Assembly (NCBI GenBank): GCA_022571415.1
Contig: JACZXW010000004.1
Coordinates: forward strand, 1-57,479
Length of the DNA stretch: 57,479 bases
Source: Pseudomonadota bacterium
GTDB taxonomy: Bacteria > Pseudomonadota > Gammaproteobacteria > Pseudomonadales > Azotimanducaceae
Direction: 5' to 3'
Below the pieces are notes generated by a model. That model saw only the letters and a program-made list of their open reading frames with translations. It was not told the DNA's origin and did not search any database. The translations under genes and the position numbers were made by a program. Positions 16,444 through 26,731 of the stretch are shown here, in pieces. Numbering within the stretch: position 1 is the first letter of the stretch; the number at the start of each line of letters is the position of its first letter.

Positions 16444-16872
16444 TTAATTGGCTTCAGTGGTATCCACGGGCACGGCGAATTCCTTGATGGCTTTTAGAAT
16501 CTGACGGCAGGTAACCTGGCCCACCAGTTTGCCATCAATCACCACGGGTCGACGTCGATGTTTGTGGTCCAGCATGGACGTCGCCACATTGGTGATCTGA
16601 TCATGGGGGTGATTGACTTCAACATTGTGGGTCATGACGTCTGCAACAATGCCCGCATCAGCTTCTCCGTTTGTGTAGACCTTGTCTACGATGGCCCTGA
16701 GACAATCGAGTTCCGATAGCACGCCCAGCAGGTTGTTGTCTTCATCGACCACGCAGACACCTGACAGCTTGTATTCGAGAATTTTGTGTGAGGCCGCAAA
16801 AATGCTCATGTCAGGCGTAACCGTCACCGGATGTTTTACCATATAGTTTCTAAGTTCAATTGAGCGCGGCAT
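16444..16872 (-). CDS. CBS-domain pair protein
   Basis: 142 residues forming two CBS motifs: MVKHPVTVTPDMSIFAASHKILE to GVLSELDCLRAI, and VADVMTHNVEVNHPHDQITNVATSML to GQVTCRQILKAI. CBS pairs (Bateman modules) bind adenosine nucleotides and usually regulate another protein. It begins 17 bases after the nuoN stop, so it is probably the last gene of the nuo transcript. A role in sensing energy charge near complex I is possible but not shown by the sequence. Confidence 0.85.
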   Translation of the reverse strand: MPRSIELRNYMVKHPVTVTPDMSIFAASHKILEYKLSGVCVVDEDNNLLGVLSELDCLRAIVDKVYTNGEADAGIVADVMTHNVEVNHPHDQITNVATSMLDHKHRRRPVVIDGKLVGQVTCRQILKAIKEFAVPVDTTEAN

Positions 16873-16889
16873 GAAGCTTCTCCTGTCTG

Positions 16890-18344
16890 CTAGGTAATAG
16901 ACAACACCAGGCTATTAATCAGGTTGATGATGGGAGTGGGATAAAGTCCGAAGAACAACGTTGCCAGGGTAATTGTCGCCATCACACATCCACCTGCGAT
17001 TGGAATTTTTATTTCTGGTGCGTTGACTTCCGTTCTCTTGGTCATGGCAAATATAATCCGCAGGTAATAGAAAAGTCCAATACCGCTGCCGATTATAACT
17101 ACTGACAGGAGTAACCAAAGCATAGTGGTTACTCCTACGGTGAAGATGTAAAACTTGCCGATAAAACCGACGGTCAGCGGAATACCTGCAAGAGACAGCA
17201 GGGTCAGGGTGAACATGATTGCCAGCATAGGTCTGCGCCAGAATAAGCCTTCATAATTTGAAATATCGCCTGCGTCCATCTCCTGGTTACCCAGGGACAC
17301 GATAGTCACCACACCAAATGCACCCAGTGTGGTAATAAAGTAGGCGAAAAGAAAGTAACTTGAAGCTTCGACCGCCAATACCTTGCCACCGATCATACCT
17401 GCAGCGATAAAAGCCACCATCAGGTATCCCAGATGGGCGATGGAAGAATAGGCAAGAATGCGTTTTACATTGTCCTGCTTGAGGGCGAGCAGGTTGCCCA
17501 CCAGCATGGAAAGAATGGCGACCACGGACAGGCCGGTGAGAATTGCGGGGACCTCGATCAGGTTCGAGGATGAAAACAGGCGCAGGGTAACAGCGAATAT
17601 CGCACCCTTGGAAACCGTGGCAATAAAGGCGGTTACCGGTGCCGGTGCGCCTTCATAGACATCGGGGGTCCACATATGGAACGGTGTAAGAGACAGTTTG
17701 AACATGATACCCGCGAAGATAAGTGCGCTGCCTGCGGTGAGGAACAGTTCTCCGGCGCCTTGGGTAACCAGGGCGACCGGGGCGAGTTCTGCAAACTGTA
17801 AATTTCCGCTGATGGCATAGATAAGGGCTGCCCCGAAGAGTAAGAAGGTCGATGAAACGCCGGAGAGTATCAGGTACTTTAACGCGGCCTCCAGGGTTAG
17901 CAATCCCTTCTGCGGATAACTTATCATCGTATAGATGGAAACACCCAACAACTCCAGCCCAAGAATAAATGAGGCGAAATGTGAGCTGCAGACGAGCACC
18001 AGTGCGCCAAGGGTTGCGAGCAGCAATAGCAGGAAGAACTCATCCTGATTCTCGCCCCTGTCCTTAAAATAATCGTATGCCATTAGAGTGACTGCGAGGG
18101 TGCTCATCAGGATCAATCCGGAGTAAAAGATGGCGTAGCCGTCCAGGATAATCAAAGGAGTCACATTGATGGGAATCAGGGAATAGACCGGGATAAAGGC
18201 GAGGCCCGTTGCGATCAGCGCGATGATTGATACGGTGATGGTGGTTCGAAGATTCCTGGCAAAGGCAATGACCATCATCTGCACGAGAATTGCTGCCGAC
18301 AGGAGAATGTGAGGTAGTATCGCGACCAGTTGTTGTTCACTCAT
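16890..18344 (-). CDS. nuoN: NADH-quinone oxidoreductase subunit N
   Basis: A 484-residue antiporter-like membrane subunit of complex I, one of three proton channels. Helix-rich with the discontinuous helix segment FKLSLTPFHMWTPDVYEGAPAPVTAFIATVSKGA, whose lysines carry the proton path. The ATG at 18342-18344 overlaps the nuoM TGA by four bases (ATGA) and gives MSEQQLVAILPHILL; a GTG-type extension to 18362 would run deep into nuoM. It is the last nuo gene, followed by the CBS protein. Confidence 0.96.
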   Translation of the reverse strand: MSEQQLVAILPHILLSAAILVQMMVIAFARNLRTTITVSIIALIATGLAFIPVYSLIPINVTPLIILDGYAIFYSGLILMSTLAVTLMAYDYFKDRGENQDEFFLLLLLATLGALVLVCSSHFASFILGLELLGVSIYTMISYPQKGLLTLEAALKYLILSGVSSTFLLFGAALIYAISGNLQFAELAPVALVTQGAGELFLTAGSALIFAGIMFKLSLTPFHMWTPDVYEGAPAPVTAFIATVSKGAIFAVTLRLFSSSNLIEVPAILTGLSVVAILSMLVGNLLALKQDNVKRILAYSSIAHLGYLMVAFIAAGMIGGKVLAVEASSYFLFAYFITTLGAFGVVTIVSLGNQEMDAGDISNYEGLFWRRPMLAIMFTLTLLSLAGIPLTVGFIGKFYIFTVGVTTMLWLLLSVVIIGSGIGLFYYLRIIFAMTKRTEVNAPEIKIPIAGGCVMATITLATLFFGLYPTPIINLINSLVLSIT

Positions 18345-19852
18345 CGCAGTGTGCCCACCCATTCGTGTGTCGGTTCGGTCAACAGATACAAGCTTTTCAA
18401 GCTAGGCTCCACCATATCGAAAATCGGTTGCGGATGAATGCCCAGGTAGACCAGGCCCAGCATCATCAGCACCATGATGCCAACTTCCCGCGCGTCAAAG
18501 TCCTTCAGATTTCTGTCGGCGATAGTCGCACCCTGGAAGGCTCGCTGCATCGCGACGAGCGCATAGATGGCTGCAACAATTAACCCCAGGGAAGCAAATA
18601 CAGTAATGGGCACATCAACCTGGAAGGTGCCGAGCAATATCAGAAATTCGCCTACGAAGTTACCGAGACCAGGCATGCCCAGTGAGGCGATGATGAAGAA
18701 CAGGGTGATGGCGCCCATACGGGGCATGTCTTTCCACAGCCCACCCATTTCGGATAGATCCCGGGTGTGCAGACGATGTTGCAATGCACCGGCGATCATA
18801 AACAGGGCGGCAGTGCTGAGGCCATGGGCAACCATCTGCATCACCGAACCCTGCAGTGTGAGTTCGCGCCAGGCGAAAATACCGATCAGTACAAATCCCA
18901 TGTGGCTGACGCTGGAATAGGCGATAAGCCGTTTGAAATCATCCTGGGCGAATGCCATGACAGCGCCGTAAACCACGCCAATAGCACCCAGCAGCATTGC
19001 CATTTCGGCGATTTCCATTGCAGCCTGGGGGAACAGCGGCACGGTAAACCTGAGCAGCCCGTAAGCGCCCGTTTTCAGCAGTATTCCGGCAAGAAGAACA
19101 CTCGCAGCGGTCGGTGCCTGGGTATGGGCGTCGGGTAGCCAGGTATGAAAAGGGAATCCCGGCAACTTGACCACGAAGGCAATGAAGAAACCGAGCATCA
19201 GCCACCAGGCAATATCGGCATCGAGATCCAGTCCCACCAGATCAAAATAATTGAATGTGAAACTACCTGTCATTGATTTTGCGGCGAACACCAGCGCCAG
19301 TATCGACAACAACATGAACAGGCCGCTGATCTGCGTAAACAGGAAAAATTTCATGGAGGCATAAGCTTTGTTCTCATGGCCCCAGATCGCGATCAGAAAG
19401 TACATGGGGATGAGCATGACTTCCCAGAAAAAGAAGAACAGGAACAAATCAAGTGAAACGAATACGCCGGTGACGCCGGCAAGTGTCCACATCAGGTTGA
19501 ACTGGAAAAATCCCGGCTGGTGCTCGATCTCGTTCCAGGATGATGCCAAAGCGACTAGACCCAGGAAGATGGTCAGCGCCACCATCAACAATGACAGCCC
19601 ATCCAAAGCAAACAGGAAGCTGATGCCGAACCGGGGAATCCACGGTGCTTCATAGATCAGTAACCACTGCGAGCTTGTTGCGCCCAGTTGTAGCGTAATG
19701 GGTTCGAGCGAAAACAGCGGTATTACCAGCAGGCCGGAAAGCAAGATGGTGAATAGTGATACCCATTTAGGCCAGTCCCGGTTGCGCCCCTCGGCCAGCC
19801 ACGCGAGAAAGCCGCCGATGATCAAAACACTGATGATGGCAATAAGCTGCAT
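18341..19852 (-). CDS. nuoM: NADH-quinone oxidoreductase subunit M
   Basis: A 503-residue Mrp-antiporter-type membrane subunit of complex I. Conserved segments include ILLPMYFLIAIWG-type VMLIPMYFLIAIWG, the proton-path helix FVVKLPGFPFHTWLPDAHTQAPTAASVLLAGILLKTGAYGLLRF (functional lysines) and DDFKRLIAYSSVSHMGFVLIG. It begins directly after the nuoL stop (19853) and overlaps nuoN by four bases, consistent with translational coupling. Confidence 0.97.
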   Translation of the reverse strand: MQLIAIISVLIIGGFLAWLAEGRNRDWPKWVSLFTILLSGLLVIPLFSLEPITLQLGATSSQWLLIYEAPWIPRFGISFLFALDGLSLLMVALTIFLGLVALASSWNEIEHQPGFFQFNLMWTLAGVTGVFVSLDLFLFFFFWEVMLIPMYFLIAIWGHENKAYASMKFFLFTQISGLFMLLSILALVFAAKSMTGSFTFNYFDLVGLDLDADIAWWLMLGFFIAFVVKLPGFPFHTWLPDAHTQAPTAASVLLAGILLKTGAYGLLRFTVPLFPQAAMEIAEMAMLLGAIGVVYGAVMAFAQDDFKRLIAYSSVSHMGFVLIGIFAWRELTLQGSVMQMVAHGLSTAALFMIAGALQHRLHTRDLSEMGGLWKDMPRMGAITLFFIIASLGMPGLGNFVGEFLILLGTFQVDVPITVFASLGLIVAAIYALVAMQRAFQGATIADRNLKDFDAREVGIMVLMMLGLVYLGIHPQPIFDMVEPSLKSLYLLTEPTHEWVGTLR

Positions 19853-21685
19853 TCAGATAATCCTCAGGATAATGCCGAGTATGAAGACCAGGCCTGCAAC
19901 CATGGTGAACGCATACCAGCGTAGCTGGCCTGTTTGCGTGAAGGACGTCAGGTAGTGGAAGATTGAAGTGATGTTGGCGATGCCTTCGTATGCCAGGTCC
20001 ACCGCATCGGCCTGGTTCCAGCGGGCAATCCTCGTGTAGGGCACAACAAAAACCTTATCGTATAGCCAATCCATCGCCCAGTGGCTGAAAATGAATTTGC
20101 GCAGGTTCATTCCGAAGGATGATTCCAAGAGCGCGGAGAAATCCAAACTCTTTCTCAGGTACAAAAAGTAAGCCAGGATGACGCCTAAAATGGGTACTAA
20201 CGGCGTGATGATGGCGATCATCTGATCATGGTGCGAATCAACAATTGTCGGGAACACCGCATCGACCGGAATATGGAACCAGCCTCCTATCACTGACAGA
20301 CCGCAGAGAATCACCAGCGGCACGACCATTCTTGCTCCGGCAGGCGCTGAAGGTTCTGTCTTGACCCTGCCAAAGAAAACGATAAATACAAGCCGGAAAC
20401 TGTAAAGAGAAGTGAGAAACGCGCCCAGCAGTCCTCCTGCCCATAACCAGGGATTCACAGCAAAAGCGGCGAGCAGTATTTCGTCCTTACTGAAGAAACC
20501 CGATGTAGGCGGGAGTGCAGTCAGGGCCGCACTGCCGATCATGAAACTCCAAAAAGCTACCGGCAGTTTTGTTCGCAGCCCGCCCATTTTAAAAATATCG
20601 TGTTCATGGTGAAGACTGTAGATCACGGCGCCAGCGCCGAGGAACAGAAGCGCCTTGAAAAAAGCGTGTGTCATCAGGTGAAAGATGCCAGACGCCCAGG
20701 CGCCTACGCCGAGTGCGAGGAACATATAACCAATCTGGCTGATGGTCGAATAGGCCAGTATGCGTTTGATATCAGTCTGGGTCAGGGCGGTAAATGCGGC
20801 CATGAGCAAGGTAGCGAGGCCGACAACAGCAACTGCTGCCTGGGCGAGAGGAGCCAGAAGGTAAAGTTCGTGAGTTCTCGCGATGAGATACACCCCTGCA
20901 GTTACCATGGTGGCCGCATGTATCAATGCGCTGACCGGGGTGGGGCCGGCCATGGCATCTGGCAGCCATGTCTGCAGCGGCAGCTGCGCAGATTTGCCGA
21001 CGGCACCCCCGAGGAGCAACAGAGCCGCGATCGTGGGGATGGTGTCCCCGGCAGCCCAGGTCTGGTTCGCGGCGATCATCATTGGCTGTATTTGTAACGT
21101 GCCAAGATGCATGAACAACAGGAACAATCCCAGTGCCAAGGCAGTGTCGCCAATCCGGGTGACGATGAATGCCTTTCTGGCCGCCGCACCGTTACTGGGT
21201 TCCTCATACCAGAAACCGACCAGCAGGTAGCTGCAAAGCCCTACACCTTCCCAGCCCAGGTACAGCAACAGCAGATTATCGGCGAGCACCAGAATCAGCA
21301 TGGCGCTAACAAACAGATTCATATAGGCAAAGAAGCGGCTGTAGTCACCATCTTCTTGCATGAAGAGAGAACTGTAGAGATGAATCAGGAAGCCGACGCC
21401 GGTGATAACAAGCATCATGGTCAGTGCCAGGCCGTCCAGATAGAAGCTGATTGCAGGAGTAAATCCTGCGACGTCGATCCAGGAAGTGACCGTGTAGGTA
21501 TAGGGTTCCGGGGACCCGGCATTCATCCAATTGAATGCGATAAGCGCGACAATCGACGCTGACAGCCCGATGGAACCGACCCCCAGGATAGCCACCGGAA
21601 TCTTGCCAAGGTTGCCTAGGGTCGCAGACAGTATGATAAAGCTGACGAGTGGGGCGAGCGGGATTAGCCATACCAGATCGTACAT
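19853..21685 (-). CDS. nuoL: NADH-quinone oxidoreductase subunit L
   Basis: A 610-residue antiporter-like subunit with the long lateral helix of complex I. The core holds LGWEGVGLCSYLLVGFWY, the broken-helix segment KSAQLPLQTWLPDAMAGPTPVSALIHAATMV and DIKRILAYSTISQIGYMFLALG. The C-terminal part (from about residue 510) is the lateral helix and terminal membrane anchor. Three bases separate it from nuoK. The start is the ATG at 21683-21685. Confidence 0.97.
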   Translation of the reverse strand: MYDLVWLIPLAPLVSFIILSATLGNLGKIPVAILGVGSIGLSASIVALIAFNWMNAGSPEPYTYTVTSWIDVAGFTPAISFYLDGLALTMMLVITGVGFLIHLYSSLFMQEDGDYSRFFAYMNLFVSAMLILVLADNLLLLYLGWEGVGLCSYLLVGFWYEEPSNGAAARKAFIVTRIGDTALALGLFLLFMHLGTLQIQPMMIAANQTWAAGDTIPTIAALLLLGGAVGKSAQLPLQTWLPDAMAGPTPVSALIHAATMVTAGVYLIARTHELYLLAPLAQAAVAVVGLATLLMAAFTALTQTDIKRILAYSTISQIGYMFLALGVGAWASGIFHLMTHAFFKALLFLGAGAVIYSLHHEHDIFKMGGLRTKLPVAFWSFMIGSAALTALPPTSGFFSKDEILLAAFAVNPWLWAGGLLGAFLTSLYSFRLVFIVFFGRVKTEPSAPAGARMVVPLVILCGLSVIGGWFHIPVDAVFPTIVDSHHDQMIAIITPLVPILGVILAYFLYLRKSLDFSALLESSFGMNLRKFIFSHWAMDWLYDKVFVVPYTRIARWNQADAVDLAYEGIANITSIFHYLTSFTQTGQLRWYAFTMVAGLVFILGIILRII

Positions 21686-21688
21686 GGC

Positions 21689-22003
21689 CTATCCCCTTAA
21701 CCTGCTGGTTTCATCCACATCGATTGAGCCGACTCGACGATGGATCTGGAGCAACAGACCGAGGCCAACCGCCACCTCGGCGGCGGCAATGGACAGGATC
21801 AGCATGAACATGATTTGCCCGTCCGGCTCGCTCCACCTGGCCCCTGCCACGATGAATGCAAGGCCGCAGGCGTTCAACATGACCTCCACAGACATGAGGA
21901 TGAGAATAATATTCCTGCGTACCATGACGCCGACCAACCCAATTGAAAATAGGACTGCCGCGAGGGCCAGTCCGTGTTCCATGGGTATAACCACTGCCTC
22001 CAC
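21689..22003 (-). CDS. nuoK: NADH-quinone oxidoreductase subunit K
   Basis: A 104-residue three-helix subunit. The two membrane glutamates essential for proton movement are present at residues 40 (MSVEVMLNA) and 76 ([10 protein letters not shown]), equivalent to Glu36 and Glu72 of the E. coli subunit with an offset of four. The start codon overlaps the last base of the nuoJ stop. Confidence 0.96.
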   Translation of the reverse strand: MEAVVIPMEHGLALAAVLFSIGLVGVMVRRNIILILMSVEVMLNACGLAFIVAGARWSEPDGQIMFMLILSIAAAEVAVGLGLLLQIHRRVGSIDVDETSRLRG

Positions 22004-22521
22004 TAGCGTTGCTTCCTCGCGTCAACAAGATAGCGCCGGCCCAGATGGTAGGCGCCAATGAGCCCGGCGAGCAGTAACATTGCGGCGATCTCGACGGCAA
22101 GAATATAAGGACCATAGAGTTTGATGCCGACTTCCTTGGGAGTAATGACGACTCCGGATAGCGCGTGTGGTGGGACCGAAAGCACGTAGACCATTTCGAG
22201 AAACAGGATAAGACAGAGGAGCGCGGGGAAGAGCCACATTCCAGGTTTAAGCCACTGATGCTCCTGATCATCCTCGCTTGATCCAAGGTTGAGCATCATC
22301 ACCACGAACACAAACAACACCATAATTGCACCGGCGTAGATCACGACTTCAAGCACGGCGGCAAAAGGTGCGCCTACTAGGTAGAAAATGATGGCAGACG
22401 CAAGAAGGGAAATGATGAGGTAAATAAGGGCGTGGGTGGCGTTGTATCGCGTCAGTGCGAGTATGGTGGAGACCAGGGCCACGGTTGCTGCCATATAAAA
22501 AAGAAACAGCTCTATCGTCAT
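22003..22521 (-). CDS. nuoJ: NADH-quinone oxidoreductase subunit J
   Basis: A 172-residue membrane subunit with five predicted helices. [50 protein letters not shown] contains the pi-bulge helix ([13 protein letters not shown]) that moves during coupling in complex I. It overlaps nuoI by four bases and nuoK by one, so the three are translationally linked. Confidence 0.96.
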   Translation of the reverse strand: MTIELFLFYMAATVALVSTILALTRYNATHALIYLIISLLASAIIFYLVGAPFAAVLEVVIYAGAIMVLFVFVVMMLNLGSSEDDQEHQWLKPGMWLFPALLCLILFLEMVYVLSVPPHALSGVVITPKEVGIKLYGPYILAVEIAAMLLLAGLIGAYHLGRRYLVDARKQR

Positions 22522-23045
22522 GGCAACAGGCTCTTGACATCGACAGGCGGTGCTTCGTTTTCAGCCTCACCCTTGTCTTTGCCACCAATGGTCTTGCCTG
22601 CGACGCGGTAGAAACTGTAGTCGGGATATTTTCCAGGTCCGTCAATGAGCAGATGTTCCTTCTCATAAACCATGTTCTGCCGATCGTATTCACACATTTC
22701 AAAATCAGGTGTCAGCTGGATGGCGTAGGTGGGACAGGCTTCTTCACAGAATCCGCACATAATGCAGCGTGAAAAATTAATCCGGAAAAACTCCGGGTAC
22801 CAGCGTCCGTCTTCATCTTCGGTTTTTTGCAGGGCGATACAATCGACAGGACAGGCCACGGCGCAGAGGTTGCAGGCAACACATCGTTCGACCCCATCCG
22901 GGTCCCGGGTCAGTATAATTCGACCACGGTACCGTGGCGCAAGATATGGCATCTGTTCTGGATACTGGACGGTTTCCGGACGTGAAAACGAATGCAGAAA
23001 GACGGTCCACAATGTCCTGATCTGGCTGATGATTGCTTCGATCAT
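22518..23045 (-). CDS. nuoI: NADH-quinone oxidoreductase subunit I (2 x 4Fe-4S)
   Basis: A 175-residue peripheral-arm subunit carrying clusters N6a and N6b. The two ferredoxin motifs are [16 protein letters not shown] and [16 protein letters not shown], both complete. An amphipathic N-terminal helix ([21 protein letters not shown]) would sit on the membrane next to NuoH. It overlaps nuoH and nuoJ by four bases each. The tail from about residue 150 is charged and poorly conserved. Confidence 0.97.
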   Translation of the reverse strand: MIEAIISQIRTLWTVFLHSFSRPETVQYPEQMPYLAPRYRGRIILTRDPDGVERCVACNLCAVACPVDCIALQKTEDEDGRWYPEFFRINFSRCIMCGFCEEACPTYAIQLTPDFEMCEYDRQNMVYEKEHLLIDGPGKYPDYSFYRVAGKTIGGKDKGEAENEAPPVDVKSLLP

Positions 23046-24007
23046 GATAGAGTCTCCAGCCAGAGCAAAATGCCACCCGTTGCCATCAGGTTAATCAACG
23101 TCAGCGGTAGCATGACCTTCCATCCTAACGACATGAGTTGGTCATAGCGCGGTCGCGGGATCGCCGCTCGTAACAACACGAAAAAGCAGATCAGGATAAA
23201 TGTCTTCAGCGCGAACCAGAATATGGGTGGCAGGAAATCCGGACCCAGCCAGCCACCGAAGAATATCGTGGTCATTATGGAGGAAATCAGGATCACGCCA
23301 AGGTATTCGCCCAACATAAACATGCCGAACTTCATCCCAGAATATTCGGTGTGGAATCCGGCGACCAGTTCGTGTTCAGCTTCCGGTAAATCAAAAGGCA
23401 GGCGGTGAGTTTCCGCAATGCCAGCGATGAGGAACACGAAAAAGCCAAGAAATTGGCTGACCACGAACCAGAGGTCCTGCTGTGCATTGACGATGTCCAC
23501 CAGGGAAAAAGAACCCGACAGCATCACCACACCCATCACGGACAGGCCCATAAATACCTCGTAGCTGACCATCTGAGCGGCAGAGCGCAGTCCACCAAGC
23601 AGTGCGTACTTGTTACGTGAAGCCAGACCGCCGAGCAACACGCTGTAGACGGCAAGGGACGTCATGCCAAGGAAAAACAGCAGAGCGATGTTGAGGTCAG
23701 CGATGTATATCCCTGGTGCAAAGGGTACGACCGCAAATCCCATGAGCATGGCGATCATGACGGTCGTGGGTGCAAAGATGAAAATGAATTTATCTGAAAA
23801 AGGCGGTACCCAGTCTTCCTTGGAGAGCAACTTGAGGATATCCGCAAAAGCGAGACCTATTCCAAAGGGGCCGACCCTGTTGGGTCCATGGCGGTCTTGC
23901 CAGAATCCCAGTAAACGTCGTTCAAACCAGACGAGTACAGCAGCATAAGTAATCGTGCCAAACAGCGTGCTAAAAATAATGACATAGATGAAGAGTTCAT
24001 CCCGCAT
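23042..24007 (-). CDS. nuoH: NADH-quinone oxidoreductase subunit H
   Basis: A 321-residue membrane subunit that forms the quinone chamber with NuoB and NuoD. Conserved parts are [21 protein letters not shown], the acidic loop [32 protein letters not shown] and [24 protein letters not shown]. It overlaps the nuoG stop by one base and nuoI by four. Confidence 0.97.
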   Translation of the reverse strand: MRDELFIYVIIFSTLFGTITYAAVLVWFERRLLGFWQDRHGPNRVGPFGIGLAFADILKLLSKEDWVPPFSDKFIFIFAPTTVMIAMLMGFAVVPFAPGIYIADLNIALLFFLGMTSLAVYSVLLGGLASRNKYALLGGLRSAAQMVSYEVFMGLSVMGVVMLSGSFSLVDIVNAQQDLWFVVSQFLGFFVFLIAGIAETHRLPFDLPEAEHELVAGFHTEYSGMKFGMFMLGEYLGVILISSIMTTIFFGGWLGPDFLPPIFWFALKTFILICFFVLLRAAIPRPRYDQLMSLGWKVMLPLTLINLMATGGILLWLETLS

Positions 24008-26730
24008 CAGGGTCTCCTGTCGCTCACGATGACATCCTCTTGCCCGTCAGGCGCTGTCCAGTCATCGTCTTTGCTGAGTACACCATCAGACAGATGAAGA
24101 TAAGCGCGTGTGGTTTCCAGCACGGGGCATATGACACATCCGTCCGGAACATTGTCCTCGATCGATACCGGCAGTGACGGTGCGTCTCCGGAATCAAGTT
24201 TCAATGCGTCACCGGTCTGGACGTTCAGGTTCTCGGCGGTATTCGGATTCAGCAGGGCGTAGGGAGAAGGCGCAAGAGAACGAATGGCCTGACTTTTGTT
24301 GCTAAGTTCATCACTGCCGAAGATGTGCCAACGCGGGACAACCCGGATGCGGATATTGCCGGACCCTGGGCCGCTCTTGTCAGAAACGAAGTGAGCGACT
24401 GCTGAGGACCCGGTAAACAATTTTATGCCGGGATCACCATCCTGTAGATGACCTGATATTTCATCCTGAAACTTATTGATCGATTGGTTTGAATTCCATC
24501 CGGGTGACCAGGTGAAGGCTCGCAGTGATCCGGGAGCGGCCTGGTTTGCTCCCTCCATGCTATAGGTGAGGGCGGAATTATCATCTTCCGGTTGTTTGGG
24601 TTCGTGCACACTGACGTCGGCCAGCATCGCCGTGCGTCCGCTTTGGCGATGCGTCATCCTTGCGATTTTCTGTCCATGATCCCGGAACCCGGCATCTGGC
24701 GCGGCATTTACGATTAGGGCCAGTTCGGGAAGTATCTCGGCTATCGTCCTAAGCAATTCGTCAATGTGTTGCACATCCTGAAGAAGATCTTGACCATGAC
24801 AAAGACGTAGTAACCAATCCCAGGAAGGTGCGATATCACCTTTTGGTTTGAACGCGCCGAAAGACCGTTGCGCACGGCCTTCATTGTTAATGTAAGTGCC
24901 TTGCGCCTCTGCAAATGTTGCAGCAGGCAAAACCACATCGGATCGGGAACTTAGGCTGTTATCAAGACTGTCTATTACAATGAGGTTAGTCACATGCTCT
25001 AACCAGTCTTCCATGGCCGCATCGGCGAATCGCTGGAACAGGTCGTTCTCAAGAACAATGGCCACGTCTGCCGCTGCGCCTGCCTCTGGAAGAGACTTTT
25101 CACCCAGGCTGACCACCGCAAGTGTGTTGGCTTCGTCGGTGCAGATAATAAGACCGGTATTGTCGTTGTGCTTGGCCAGCGCATTGGCAACGTTAATCGC
25201 TGCCTTTACGATTTCCGGGGAACTGCTGCTACTGCCGGTAACGATCAGTGGTTTGCTGGCGTTGGTCAGCGCCTCGACAATCGAGGCGATGTTTATCCGG
25301 CTGTCGTTATCAGCGTCATCATTGGCAGCATGACTGTTTATCGCCTCCGCGATACTAAAACCTGCCAGTGCGATGTCGTCCGGATTGAGCCTGCTGGGAA
25401 TGCCGACGTCGTCCAGGCGATCATCCGACGATGTCAGTATAAACATCGGGCTTCGCGCATCCTGGGCGAGCTTGCGTACCGCGGCATCTGCCCACAAGGG
25501 TATTCGCGCATCACGGGCAAGGTTTTTGGCTTCGTTACGAACTGCCTGGCGAAGCGACAAGGCCAGCCGCGGCGCATGGTTGGTAGTGTCTTCTCCCAGG
25601 ATCAATATGGCATCAAAGTCTTCAACTTGTGCAAGTGATGGTGTCTTGATGTTGCTTTTCAGAACACTGAGCAGCAGGCTGCCAATTTCAGCCTCTGGAC
25701 CGGACAGGCCGGAATAGAAATTGTCTTCACCCACCAGGGTGCGCAGAACGAAGTTGGCTTCAAGCGATGCCCGCGGCGATCCGATACCAATGATTGTCTT
25801 TGCGTCACGTAGAAGTGCGCCGACATGCACGAGCGTATTTTTCGCTGAATTAGCCTCATAGATACCGTCGGTGTTACGAATTCCACAATAAGGGATTCGA
25901 TCATCACTGTTAACATACTCGGCGCCGAATCTGCCGCGATCGCAGAGGAAGTAGCCATTGACTTCACCGTTGTAGCGGTTATGGATGCGACGCAATTGCC
26001 CGTAGCGCTCAGATACGGTGATATTGCAGCCAAGGGAGCAGCCGGTACAAACAGCGGGTGCCGACTGAAGATCCCATTTCCGCGTGTAATGGGCGCTTAA
26101 TATTTTGTCGGTGAAAACGCCGGTAGGGCAAACCTCCACTAGATTTCCGGCAAATTCATTTTCCAGTACACCATCGGCGGAACGGCCGAAGTAGATCCTG
26201 TCCCGGGAGGCAAATGCTGACAGATCGTCGCCACCTGCGTAATCCTGGTAGTAGCGTACGCATCGGTAACAGGTAATGCAGCGGTTCATCTCATGACCAA
26301 TGAATGGACCCAGGTATTGGTTCCTGAAGGTGGTCTTCAGATGCCTGTATTGCCTGTCCCTGTGCCCAGCCATGATCGTCATGTCCTGCAGGTGACATTC
26401 ACCGCCTTCTTCACACACCGGACAATCGTGGGGATGATTCAACATCAGGTTTTCGATAACTGACGTCCTGAAGTTACTGGCTTTTTCTCCCTGCACTGAA
26501 AAAATAGCGCCCTCGGTGATCGCGGTCATGCACGACATCACGACCCTGCCGCGTTTGTCATCCTCATTCATGTATTGGACCACGGCGCATTGCCGACAGG
26601 CGCCGACGGACCCCAATTCCGGATGCCAGCAGAAATAGGGAAGATCTTCCCCCAGGCCAAGAAGTACCTGCAGCAGGTTGTCAGAGTCATCGACCTCCAG
26701 GAGTCGACCATCAACGGTTATGTTTGTCAT
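24007..26730 (-). CDS. nuoG: NADH-quinone oxidoreductase subunit G
   Basis: A 907-residue molybdopterin-oxidoreductase-like subunit carrying the chain of Fe-S clusters between FMN and quinone. The N-terminal 2Fe-2S motif includes ELGSVGACRQCAV, then HPHDCPVCEEGGECHLQDM (His-ligated cluster), NRCITCYRCVRYYQDYAGG and a further CTGCSLGCNITV cluster as in the E. coli-type subunit. The ATG at 26728-26730 (MTNITVDGRLLEV) fits the family and sits one base from the nuoF TGA; longer in-frame starts lie inside nuoF. The region from about residue 480 is less conserved, as usual. Confidence 0.96.
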   Translation of the reverse strand: MTNITVDGRLLEVDDSDNLLQVLLGLGEDLPYFCWHPELGSVGACRQCAVVQYMNEDDKRGRVVMSCMTAITEGAIFSVQGEKASNFRTSVIENLMLNHPHDCPVCEEGGECHLQDMTIMAGHRDRQYRHLKTTFRNQYLGPFIGHEMNRCITCYRCVRYYQDYAGGDDLSAFASRDRIYFGRSADGVLENEFAGNLVEVCPTGVFTDKILSAHYTRKWDLQSAPAVCTGCSLGCNITVSERYGQLRRIHNRYNGEVNGYFLCDRGRFGAEYVNSDDRIPYCGIRNTDGIYEANSAKNTLVHVGALLRDAKTIIGIGSPRASLEANFVLRTLVGEDNFYSGLSGPEAEIGSLLLSVLKSNIKTPSLAQVEDFDAILILGEDTTNHAPRLALSLRQAVRNEAKNLARDARIPLWADAAVRKLAQDARSPMFILTSSDDRLDDVGIPSRLNPDDIALAGFSIAEAINSHAANDDADNDSRINIASIVEALTNASKPLIVTGSSSSSPEIVKAAINVANALAKHNDNTGLIICTDEANTLAVVSLGEKSLPEAGAAADVAIVLENDLFQRFADAAMEDWLEHVTNLIVIDSLDNSLSSRSDVVLPAATFAEAQGTYINNEGRAQRSFGAFKPKGDIAPSWDWLLRLCHGQDLLQDVQHIDELLRTIAEILPELALIVNAAPDAGFRDHGQKIARMTHRQSGRTAMLADVSVHEPKQPEDDNSALTYSMEGANQAAPGSLRAFTWSPGWNSNQSINKFQDEISGHLQDGDPGIKLFTGSSAVAHFVSDKSGPGSGNIRIRVVPRWHIFGSDELSNKSQAIRSLAPSPYALLNPNTAENLNVQTGDALKLDSGDAPSLPVSIEDNVPDGCVICPVLETTRAYLHLSDGVLSKDDDWTAPDGQEDVIVSDRRP

Positions 26731-26731
26731 G

